A stretch of DNA of 5,293 nucleotides from DAINBT01 sp036732785. GTDB lineage: Bacteria > Planctomycetota > Phycisphaerae > Sedimentisphaerales > SM23-30. Positions 1-5,293 of the stretch are shown in pieces. Each line of letters begins with the position of its first letter. Within the stretch, counting starts at the first letter, position 1. Under the pieces are notes generated by a model. The model was not told where the DNA came from, ran no database searches, and worked only from the letters and a program-made list of their open reading frames with translations. The stretch lies in contig CAZICK010000142.1 of the NCBI GenBank assembly GCA_964537505.1, positions 1-5,293 on the forward strand, written 5' to 3'. The position numbers were made by a program, and so were the translations under genes.

Positions 1-3000
1 CAACAAACAGTAACAAAATGTCGTTGACAGCGATACCGGAGGGAAGTGCCGGGGATATGGCCCCCGTGCCGGATTTAACAGCGCCGGCCGCAACAAATGT
101 AGGAGCCGCCACAGCCTGTGTTGTCGCACTGGCCGGGCTCGATGCGGCGCCAGTGTTCAACAGGGCGTCACGCATCTGCACCGTATAGGTGTACTGAGTA
201 CTGGGGGAGAGTCCCGTATCGTTATAGACAGGGTTGGTTACCCATCCGCTGTCAGTTGCGCCGGGATTGCCGGAAGTCTCATCGAAGTAGTATTGAACCG
301 GGCCGGTCGCGTCGGAGCCTGTTGTCGCCGTCATCGTAATCTGGCTACTGCTTACCGCGGCGGGAGCCGAGGCAAACGTCGCAGGATTGGGCGTCGGCGG
401 ATCATCATCATAAGTTGTCGCATTGGCCGGGGACGACGCGTCGCCTGTGTTCAACAGGGCGTCACGCATCTGCACAGTGTAGGTGTACTGAGTACCGCTG
501 TTGAGCCCGGTGTCGTTATAAACAGGGTTGGTTGTCCAGCCGCTGTCACTGCCGCCGGGATTTCCGGAAGTCTCCTCGAAGTAGTACTCGACCGGGGGAG
601 TGGCATCGGAGCCTGTTGTCGCCGTCATCGTAATTTCGCTGCTGCTTACCGCGGCGGGAGCCGAGGCAAACGTCGCGGGATTAGGCGTTGGCGGGTCAGT
701 ATCAGGACCGCCGCCGACCTGGGTAAGCGATACGTCGTCAAACTGGGTCTGGGCGCCTGCGGCGTTGCGGCCGAGGCCACATACAATTGTAATAGCCTGA
801 CCAACATAACCGGTAAGATCTCCATCGTCATAGGTTCTGGTGAATGCCTGCCAGGTACCGCTTAAAGTCGGAGACACCGAGGAAGTGGGCGTAACTTCTA
901 CTCCGTTTGCCAACAGTTTAAGAACCACAGGAGTTGCATCGCCCATTGCGTACATCGAAAGCGTATATGTGGCGCCGCTGAGGATGTTGGCGAAAGAGGT
1001 TTCAGAGACGATCAGCGCACCGGCCGCATTGCCCCAGGCACCACCGTTGGACAAGAAGCAATTTAGGCCACTGGGGGTATGGTTGCTTTGGTTTGCTACG
1101 GAACCCTGAAGGTTCCCAGTGGTTTCGTCGCGTCCATAGGTGCCGCCCCAGGCGATCCACCCGTCCCTGTCATAGCCGAGCCATCCGGGGATGTCGGCCA
1201 GGGCGCCGGTGGTTAGGTCGGAGAAGTTGTACTGTCCGGAATCTATGGGGCAATCCGGTCCTACGCCCTGGGTCCAGGCACTGCCCGAAGGTGATAACAC
1301 TCCAGTGATCGTAGTCGAGTTCGGTTTGTAAATCGTTTCAAAACCGCCGTTCGGCACGACACCCACTGCAAGGGTATTGAACTGAGCGGTCGAGTCGGCC
1401 CAGTCGTTGCCGGCCGAGTTCGACGCGTAACAGCGGAAGAAGTAGGTGGTCTCAGGAGTAAGGCCGGAAATGGCTTTATAGAAGGCTCCACCCTGGATAC
1501 CCATACCTTCACTGTGATCCCAGTTGCCAGGTGTTGTTGCGCCATCGTTGTCACCCCAGTAGATGGTAACCGTTGGGTTTTCACCACCGGTATCAGTCAC
1601 CTGACCGGTGAGATTGGCCGAATCGCTGGTGATGGCTGTTGCGCCGGAGTTGACCACCGTCGGCGCATTGGGCGGCGGCAGGGTGGCAAAAGACGCTGTG
1701 CTGTCAGCCCAGTCATTGCCAATGGAGTTGGAGGCATAACAACGGAAGTAATAGGTGGTATCAGGAATAAGGAGGGAAATGTCTTTATAGAAGGCTCCAC
1801 CCTGGATACCCATACCTTCACTGTGATCCCAGTTGCCAGGTGTTGTTGCGCCATCGTTGTCACCCCAGTAGATGGTAACCGTTGGGTTTTCACCACCGGT
1901 ATTGGTCACCTGGCCGTTGAGCCTGGCCGAATCGTCGGTGATGTTTGTTGCGGCGGAGTTGATCACCGTGGGTGCGACTGGCGGGCCTCCTTCGATATTA
2001 ATCGTGATCTGGGTCTCCACACTCCAGGCCGTACCGTCCGATGCGGCAAAGGTGAAGCTATCCGTGCCGGCAGCAGAACTATTGGCAGTGTAAGTCAGAT
2101 TTGGGGCGGTTCCGGTGAGTTGCCCCTGACTCGGTTGGGTGGCAACGTTATACGATGATACTGTTTGCCCATCCGGGTCGGTGGCACTGAGGGTAATCGG
2201 AAGGCTTTGATTCGGCCAACAGTTCACCGTCTGGGGCTGGGCAACCGGAGGAGAGTTTGTAATGAAGTTGAAGTTGGTGACACCGGTATCACTCCGAGTC
2301 ATCAATACCATATCAATCCACCTCTCGCCACTTGTTTTCGTTGCACGAATGGCCAGCACGTTATCACCCTGGTTGAGATAGGTATGTAGATTTGAAATCA
2401 CGCCGTCGATGCCATAGTAAGTATTGCTGCCCCAGCCACTGGAATTATTGTTAAAGATTTCGGTTCCATTGAGATAGACATACACGGTAGCATTCACACA
2501 GCCATACAGACTTGCTTCCCATACAGTTTTACCCAAAGTAAAGTTATGACGCAGCCAAATGCTGCTTGTGGACCAATTAGTACGTATTGGCATCTTGAGA
2601 TTGACGTCTGAGGAATAGCCAAAACCGGCATTACCCACGCTCCAGCCTGAGTCATTGTAAGCGGCCGTATTCCAACCACCACCGGGGTCGGAGATGACGT
2701 AACGCCAGGCATAGGGTTCCTCCTGAGAGCACGGAACAAGACCGGCATGCGTATTCCACACAAAATTAACCATGCCCTGGGCCATGGGACCATACTCATT
2801 GCCGCTGTTGTTGCCGGCAAAGGCCTCCAAACCGTTCAAGTTGTCCAGGGATGCCACTAAGCCATCGTCTTCAATAGCGGTCAACCAGTTGTAGTAGGTC
2901 TGACCAATGGCAATCAACGGGTTGCTACCGCCTTGCAGCACGGTTTCCGAGTCGGTCTTGGCCTGATCATACATGCCGATGCCCGCATAGGAAGCGGTAT

Positions 3001-4672
3001 TCAGAATCCACTGCTGCAGGCCATAGAGGTCATTGGCAAAGTGCAGGGTTTGCATTTCATCGACCACCGCTCGGGTGCGGCGCAAGAGGTAAGTACGGAT
3101 AATATTCGCGTCGCTGGAAGTGTCGCCGTAGAGGGTGTTCCATGCAGCGCCATACTGTCCGTTGGCCACTTGATTATACGCGGTCAGAGGATCACCCGTG
3201 AGCGTTCCGGTGATTCCCGGTACAATGCGGTCTGCCCCGGTAATGAGAAGCTCTTTATCTTTCACCGAAAGGTTCAAGGCAATGATAGCTGTGAGGAATT
3301 CCCTGGGGAACCCGTCATAACCGTTCATAGATTGCGGCGAGCGTGTCGGCTGCATCACAAAGCTGCCGTCTCCCGTGCGTGAGCTGGTGATCCAGTATTT
3401 GGCATAGTCCATTAAATCACGGTAATCCGATGGATTATTGACCGCGCAAGCAAGACCCGCCCAGGTCATGCCCGTCAGTGACGAGCCGTGGGTCTCTGTC
3501 CACCACTGGGGATACCCACCGATAAAGCTGGCCGACAGGAGCGCATCAGCTTCGTAACTGGCGTCCATATCTGCTATATAGTTAGCCACAGCGGCCGTTG
3601 CTGTACGGCCGAAGTCGGCATTGTCCAGCCAGGGTGTTACCGATGCCTCGTAATGCATATAGCCATTGGGGGACAAGGAATGATACAGGTAATCATGCAG
3701 CGCCTCCATTCGCACGGGCTCTATAATGAAACCACACTTGCCCAATATGGCTTCTGTAAGCATTATATGGCCCGTACCCAGGCTCATCTCATTGTAGCCA
3801 CCCTGGCCCGGATCTCCGACTTTTAGATGCTGAACCCAACCCTTGGGACTCGACATGCGGCGTACACCCTTGCGTATCTCACGCAGGCCCGGCAGTACTG
3901 TAACATCACCGGTTTTGATATAGTACTCACTGAGAAAGACACCCCAGTACCCCAGAGTCCACATGTGTAAACCCCCCTCATAGGCCTTGACGTTGTTTGC
4001 ACAATAGTCGGCTGCGTCTTTGATTTCATCGTCATACTGGCTCTGGCCGGATGCCAGCAGGGCCAGGGCCGCTATTGGAGTGACAACCTGATCTGATCCT
4101 CGCCACGAACCGTTGGCCTCTTGTTGCAGGGCCAGGTAGGCCAGGGCCTCGTTGACAATCAGGTCTGATTTTGGACAGTTAAATGGGAAGGTGGCAGAAA
4201 ACCCGCCAATGGGATTCAGGTTAAGGCTAGCGTCTGGCTTCCCTTGTCTCTTGAGGGTTAGCACGCCACTGCCGGCCTCACTGTTTTCAATCGCCACAGC
4301 CGCATCGCGCCAAGGACCGTCGTACCCGTACTTTATGGAGGTATCCCATCCCCATGGTCCGGTTGTATGGGGGGTTACAAAAGTCAATCCGTTGGCGCCA
4401 GTGATGATGTCACCGACCTGGACCTTTCCATCGGCCGGTGATCCGGGCCAGACGTACTTCACCGTCAGTGTTGTGCCTCCATCCTGGTTCAATTGGACCC
4501 GTAATCCTGTCTGCCCCAGATTAATGAAGCTGCCAGGCACAACATTATCTGGGGTCCAGCTAGTGACTAAGTTCCAATTCCAATCCTCAGCAATAGCCCC
4601 AGCCCGATTGATGGCGAAGCCGAACACAAAAACCGCCACAGCTACAATTGTCAAAACATTTTTTCTACACAT
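1..4672 (-). CDS. Large secreted multidomain protein, DUF6288-like N-terminus with PDZ-like module, jelly rolls and FnIII/Ig repeats (3' end outside window)
   Basis: The minus-strand frame is open for 1557 codons and runs off the window. Start: ATG at 4672 has AAAGGAG upstream, and an in-frame TAA three codons before it (4679-4681) excludes a longer start. Residues 1-28 form a signal peptide (KN..., hydrophobic 6-21, likely cleavage after AIA28), so the protein is exported. Residues ~48-160 hold a PDZ-like core (VWPGSPADGKVQVGDIITG, 74-92). Residues ~165-480 are helical and toroid-like, with GGLHMWTLGYWGVF (233-246), GGYNEMSLGTGHIMLTEA (291-308), WWTETHGSSLTG (390-401), DGSF (435-438) and NGYDGFP (450-456); together with CPKS (166-169) this matches my memory of DUF6288. 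Then ~653-791 jelly roll (WRY, W..A.YNDSGW, IWLRHNF, VYLNG); 806-894 cadherin/Ig-like; 900-1101 two FnIII-like repeats; ~1107-1319 CBM-like (NGGFE...FDDV); 1326-1521 two more FnIII-like repeats; 1523 onward a new module, cut. It is probably extracellular and carbohydrate-related, but no catalytic residue is assignable. The gene call is near certain; the family names come from recall. Confidence 0.93.
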   Translation of the reverse strand, partial: MCRKNVLTIVAVAVFVFGFAINRAGAIAEDWNWNLVTSWTPDNVVPGSFINLGQTGLRVQLNQDGGTTLTVKYVWPGSPADGKVQVGDIITGANGLTFVTPHTTGPWGWDTSIKYGYDGPWRDAAVAIENSEAGSGVLTLKRQGKPDASLNLNPIGGFSATFPFNCPKSDLIVNEALAYLALQQEANGSWRGSDQVVTPIAALALLASGQSQYDDEIKDAADYCANNVKAYEGGLHMWTLGYWGVFLSEYYIKTGDVTVLPGLREIRKGVRRMSSPKGWVQHLKVGDPGQGGYNEMSLGTGHIMLTEAILGKCGFIIEPVRMEALHDYLYHSLSPNGYMHYEASVTPWLDNADFGRTATAAVANYIADMDASYEADALLSASFIGGYPQWWTETHGSSLTGMTWAGLACAVNNPSDYRDLMDYAKYWITSSRTGDGSFVMQPTRSPQSMNGYDGFPREFLTAIIALNLSVKDKELLITGADRIVPGITGTLTGDPLTAYNQVANGQYGAAWNTLYGDTSSDANIIRTYLLRRTRAVVDEMQTLHFANDLYGLQQWILNTASYAGIGMYDQAKTDSETVLQGGSNPLIAIGQTYYNWLTAIEDDGLVASLDNLNGLEAFAGNNSGNEYGPMAQGMVNFVWNTHAGLVPCSQEEPYAWRYVISDPGGGWNTAAYNDSGWSVGNAGFGYSSDVNLKMPIRTNWSTSSIWLRHNFTLGKTVWEASLYGCVNATVYVYLNGTEIFNNNSSGWGSNTYYGIDGVISNLHTYLNQGDNVLAIRATKTSGERWIDMVLMTRSDTGVTNFNFITNSPPVAQPQTVNCWPNQSLPITLSATDPDGQTVSSYNVATQPSQGQLTGTAPNLTYTANSSAAGTDSFTFAASDGTAWSVETQITINIEGGPPVAPTVINSAATNITDDSARLNGQVTNTGGENPTVTIYWGDNDGATTPGNWDHSEGMGIQGGAFYKDISLLIPDTTYYFRCYASNSIGNDWADSTASFATLPPPNAPTVVNSGATAITSDSANLTGQVTDTGGENPTVTIYWGDNDGATTPGNWDHSEGMGIQGGAFYKAISGLTPETTYFFRCYASNSAGNDWADSTAQFNTLAVGVVPNGGFETIYKPNSTTITGVLSPSGSAWTQGVGPDCPIDSGQYNFSDLTTGALADIPGWLGYDRDGWIAWGGTYGRDETTGNLQGSVANQSNHTPSGLNCFLSNGGAWGNAAGALIVSETSFANILSGATYTLSMYAMGDATPVVLKLLANGVEVTPTSSVSPTLSGTWQAFTRTYDDGDLTGYVGQAITIVCGLGRNAAGAQTQFDDVSLTQVGGGPDTDPPTPNPATFASAPAAVSSSEITMTATTGSDATPPVEYYFEETSGNPGGSDSGWTTNPVYNDTGLNSGTQYTYTVQMRDALLNTGDASSPANATTYDDDPPTPNPATFASAPAAVSSSQITMTATTGSDATGPVQYYFDETSGNPGATDSGWVTNPVYNDTGLSPSTQYTYTVQMRDALLNTGAASSPASATTQAVAAPTFVAAGAVKSGTGAISPALPSGIAVNDILLLFV
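110..697 (-). repeat. Second tandem pair of FnIII-like coding repeats, 294-bp period
   Basis: Two modules of 98 residues cover residues 1326-1423 (bases 404-697) and about 1424-1521 (bases 110-403). Both read DPPTPNPATFASAPAAVSSS, then an ITMTATTGSDA stretch, YYF.ETSGNPG, SGW.TNPVYNDTGL and TQYTYTVQMRDALLNTG. Hand alignment of 283 bp gives about 40 differences, or 86% identity, with no indel. This family is distinct from the 103-residue pair further upstream in the gene. The beta-rich pattern and conserved Y/W positions fit an FnIII or Ig-like spacer fold. Confidence 0.9.
1370..1975 (-). repeat. Tandem pair of FnIII-like coding repeats, 309-bp period
   Basis: Two consecutive modules of about 103 residues occupy residues 900-1002 and 1003-1101 of the large protein. 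Each begins APTV.NS.AT and contains GGENPTVTIYWGDNDG and YFRCYASNS, the usual look of FnIII-like spacer modules in secreted proteins of PVC bacteria. Positions 1474-1593 and 1783-1902 are identical over 120 bp by direct reading. The flanks of the two copies fall to roughly 72% on the lower-coordinate side and 81% on the higher side. Such modules usually act as spacers or binding domains between catalytic and attachment parts. Confidence 0.9.
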
Positions 4673-4680
4673 GACACATT

Positions 4681-4688
4681 ACTCCTTT
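4681..4688 (-). promoter_or_regulatory. Shine-Dalgarno of the large gene
   Basis: On the minus strand the sequence reads AAAGGAGT, with 9 nt between GGAG and the ATG at 4672. It settles the start. Another ATG at 4679 lies only 2 nt after GGAG, is in a different frame and stops after four codons, so it is not the start. Confidence 0.8.
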
Positions 4689-4709
4689 ACCAGAAGAATA
4701 TTATGGCGT

Positions 4710-4727
4710 CCTCAATACACATTGAGG
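4710..4727 (-). promoter_or_regulatory. Small leader hairpin just upstream of the ribosome binding site
   Basis: CCTCAAT (4710-4716) and ATTGAGG (4721-4727) form a perfect 7-bp stem with a 4-nt loop. After one mismatch in the minus-strand RNA, two further C-G pairs can form. The stem ends about 21 nt before the Shine-Dalgarno. It could affect mRNA stability or translation, but it does not cover the ribosome binding site. No U-tract follows, so it is not an intrinsic terminator. Confidence 0.4.
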
Positions 4728-4744
4728 GCGTACGTTCATACACA

Positions 4745-4885
4745 TTAACACCTGTTCACCGCTCGATTCGATGTTGGCGCAGCGCAACTGTTTGTTGTAG
4801 AAGAACTTAACGTTGAATAACGCTCCATTCGACCCGCGACGACAGGCAACTCAGAAAACTTTGTGCCGGATTCGATCTTGATCAT
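4745..4885 (-). CDS. Possible 46-residue leader ORF (uncertain)
   Basis: An ATG at 4885 is preceded on the minus strand by GGAGG with a 5-nt gap, a strong Shine-Dalgarno. The frame runs 46 codons to TAA at 4745-4747, 72 nt before the large gene starts. It lies entirely in the leader implied by the promoter candidate at 4926-4953. The peptide begins MIKIESGTKF, is rich in Ser, Thr and Asn towards the end, has no hydrophobic segment and is not one I recognise. It lacks the runs of a single amino acid expected of an attenuation leader peptide. It may be a real small protein, a regulatory upstream ORF, or chance; the main support is the good ribosome binding site. Confidence 0.25.
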   Translation of the reverse strand: MIKIESGTKFSELPVVAGRMERYSTLSSSTTNSCAAPTSNRAVNRC

Positions 4886-4925
4886 ATACGCCTCCACTGG
4901 CATAAGAAACAACCAGCTAACTGCG

Positions 4926-4953
4926 ATGATAGCGAATCACAATTTTTTTGCAA
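4926..4953 (-). promoter_or_regulatory. Candidate sigma70-type promoter of the large gene
   Basis: On the minus strand TTGCAA (4948-4953; 4 of 6 to TTGACA) and TATCAT (4926-4931; 5 of 6 to TATAAT) are separated by 16 bp. A long A/T-rich tract lies directly upstream, which would serve as an UP element. Transcription would begin near 4919, giving a leader of about 250 nt. This is the best match I found in the upstream region, but promoter consensus in PVC bacteria is poorly known and the tract is A/T-rich enough to give chance matches. Confidence 0.45.
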
Positions 4954-4958
4954 GTTTT

Positions 4959-5001
4959 TTTTATTATTTTTCAACAAATTTTTTATTATTTTCCAGCAAA
5001 T
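4959..5001. repeat. Two 21-bp A/T-rich direct repeats, 22-bp spacing, upstream of the promoter
   Basis: Units 4959-4979 and 4981-5001 both read TTTTATTATTTT followed by YCARCAAAT, and differ at only two positions (T/C and A/G). The 22-bp period is close to two helical turns, so the T-tracts face the same side of the DNA. The pair abuts the -35 candidate on the upstream side for the minus-strand gene. It may be an UP element, bent DNA or a tandem operator. Confidence 0.6.
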
Positions 5002-5120
5002 GACGTAACTCATTGATATTGCCTGGGTTTTACCCTACATATTTCATAGGGGTATCGATTTCACGACGGAGGGGGATTTTTCTCGAATGTGGCGGGCTAC
5101 ATGTCGGAAGATTAATATAC

Positions 5121-5156
5121 TCAAACTGGCCGATTCTAACGAATCGGCCAGTTTGA
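5121..5156. repeat. Perfect 16-bp inverted repeat with 4-nt loop
   Basis: TCAAACTGGCCGATTC (5121-5136) is the exact reverse complement of GAATCGGCCAGTTTGA (5141-5156), around a TAAC loop. No T-run follows on either strand, so it is not a standard intrinsic terminator. It could still end transcription of a gene beyond the window edge, act as a protein-binding palindrome, or be a dispersed REP-like element. It lies about 170 bp upstream of the promoter candidate. Confidence 0.8.
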
Positions 5157-5184
5157 AGGCAATAGGCAACAGGCACGAGGCACT
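5157..5184. repeat. Four tandem heptamers AGGCANN
   Basis: AGGCAAT, AGGCAAC, AGGCACG and AGGCACT follow one another without a gap, beginning on the base after the inverted repeat. Short tandem heptanucleotide repeats of this kind occur in intergenic DNA of several bacterial groups. Here the first five positions are invariant and the last two vary. Function is unknown. Confidence 0.7.
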
Positions 5185-5266
5185 AGTAGTTTTGAGATTG
5201 GCGTTGCACTTATTCGTTATAACTAAGTGTTCGTAAAATAGTTATGCGTGCTTGCCAGCTCAAAGC

Positions 5267-5280
5267 GGTCAGTTTGAGTA
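5267..5280. repeat. Third, partial copy of the inverted-repeat arm
   Basis: GGTCAGTTTGAGTA pairs with TACTCAAACTGGCC at 5118-5131 in 13 of 14 positions, and is followed by an A/T stretch resembling the sequence outside the first arm. The two sites bracket about 160 bp that includes the hairpin and the heptamers. It could be the edge of a small repeated element or a second binding site. Confidence 0.45.
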
Positions 5281-5293
5281 ATATAGACAGTTG

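Larger units (their letters stand above)
4673..5293. other. Upstream intergenic region, no confirmed gene
   Basis: These 621 bases hold the leader, promoter candidate and repeats listed separately. Apart from the uncertain leader ORF at 4745-4885, I see no convincing protein gene, tRNA or known riboswitch. Part of 5002-5120 shows only small palindromes, such as GGGTTTTACCC at 5025-5035. The last ~55 bases (5237-5293) show nothing recognisable beyond the partial repeat arm. Confidence 0.6.

Noticed and set aside
293..865. Plus-strand open frame of 190 codons
   Set aside because: It is antisense to the large gene. Its repeated segments simply mirror the tandem FnIII repeats, and its Arg/Gly-rich composition has no recognisable family.
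110..1975. CRISPR-like or mobile-element repeats
   Set aside because: The repeat periods (294 and 309 bp) are whole codon multiples inside one open frame and encode protein domains. There is no short repeat and unique-spacer pattern and no transposase.
1514..2158. Plus-strand open frame of 214 codons with an internal repeated segment
   Set aside because: It is antisense to the 103-residue repeats; the internal repeat is the 120-bp identical block read backwards. The opposite frame gives clear domain motifs and this one does not.
4152..4748. Plus-strand open frame of 198 codons reaching into the leader
   Set aside because: It lies opposite the signal peptide and PDZ-like region, which read convincingly on the minus strand. 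No family is recognisable in the plus-strand translation.
4943..4992. T-rich tract as a terminator on the plus strand
   Set aside because: No GC-rich hairpin precedes the T-runs; the tract is better explained as A/T-rich promoter-upstream DNA for the minus-strand gene.
5121..5156. Intrinsic terminator
   Set aside because: The stem is excellent, but neither side is followed by a run of T, and no gene ending there is visible in the window.
5087..5236. Plus-strand 49-codon ORF
   Set aside because: It runs straight through the perfect palindrome and the heptamers, which dictate its sequence. The GGAGG-like tract is about 14 nt from the ATG, too far for a good start, so it is probably chance.

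Overview
The window is dominated by one very large gene on the minus strand. It starts at 4672 and stays open, with no stop and no frameshift that I could find, to the first base of the window. Its 3' end lies outside. The visible part is 1557 codons of a secreted multidomain protein. A signal peptide leads into an N-terminal unit that I match from memory to the DUF6288 family: a PDZ-like module followed by an alpha-helical toroid-like domain. After that come a sugar-binding-type jelly roll, a cadherin/Ig-like domain, two nearly identical fibronectin-III-like repeats, a CBM-like jelly roll, two more similar FnIII-like repeats, and the start of another module at the window edge.

The protein style suggests a bacterium of the PVC superphylum, for example Planctomycetes (Phycisphaerae-like), Kiritimatiellota or Lentisphaerota. 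The clues are the DUF6288-like N-terminus, the 'PPTPNPATF...YTYTVQMRDA' modules and the 'TIYWGDNDG...YYFRCYASNS' modules. This is inference from remembered family distribution; the window has no rRNA or other phylogenetic marker.

Layout on the plus strand: 1-4672 is coding on the minus strand. 4673-5293 is upstream non-coding DNA. Reading towards the gene from 5293, it holds a 4x heptamer repeat (5157-5184) next to a perfect 16-bp inverted repeat (5121-5156), then a pair of A/T-rich 21-bp direct repeats 22 bp apart (4959-5001). These abut a plausible sigma70-type promoter (4926-4953). The implied leader is about 250 nt long. It contains a possible 46-codon ORF with its own ribosome binding site (4745-4885), a small hairpin (4710-4727) and a good Shine-Dalgarno (4681-4688) for the large gene.

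The protein probably works outside the cytoplasm on, or attached to, a polysaccharide or glycoprotein substrate, with a helical N-terminal unit and a string of binding and spacer modules. No catalytic activity can be assigned from this sequence. No second protein-coding gene is convincingly supported, and nothing here looks like a defence system, mobile element or CRISPR array.
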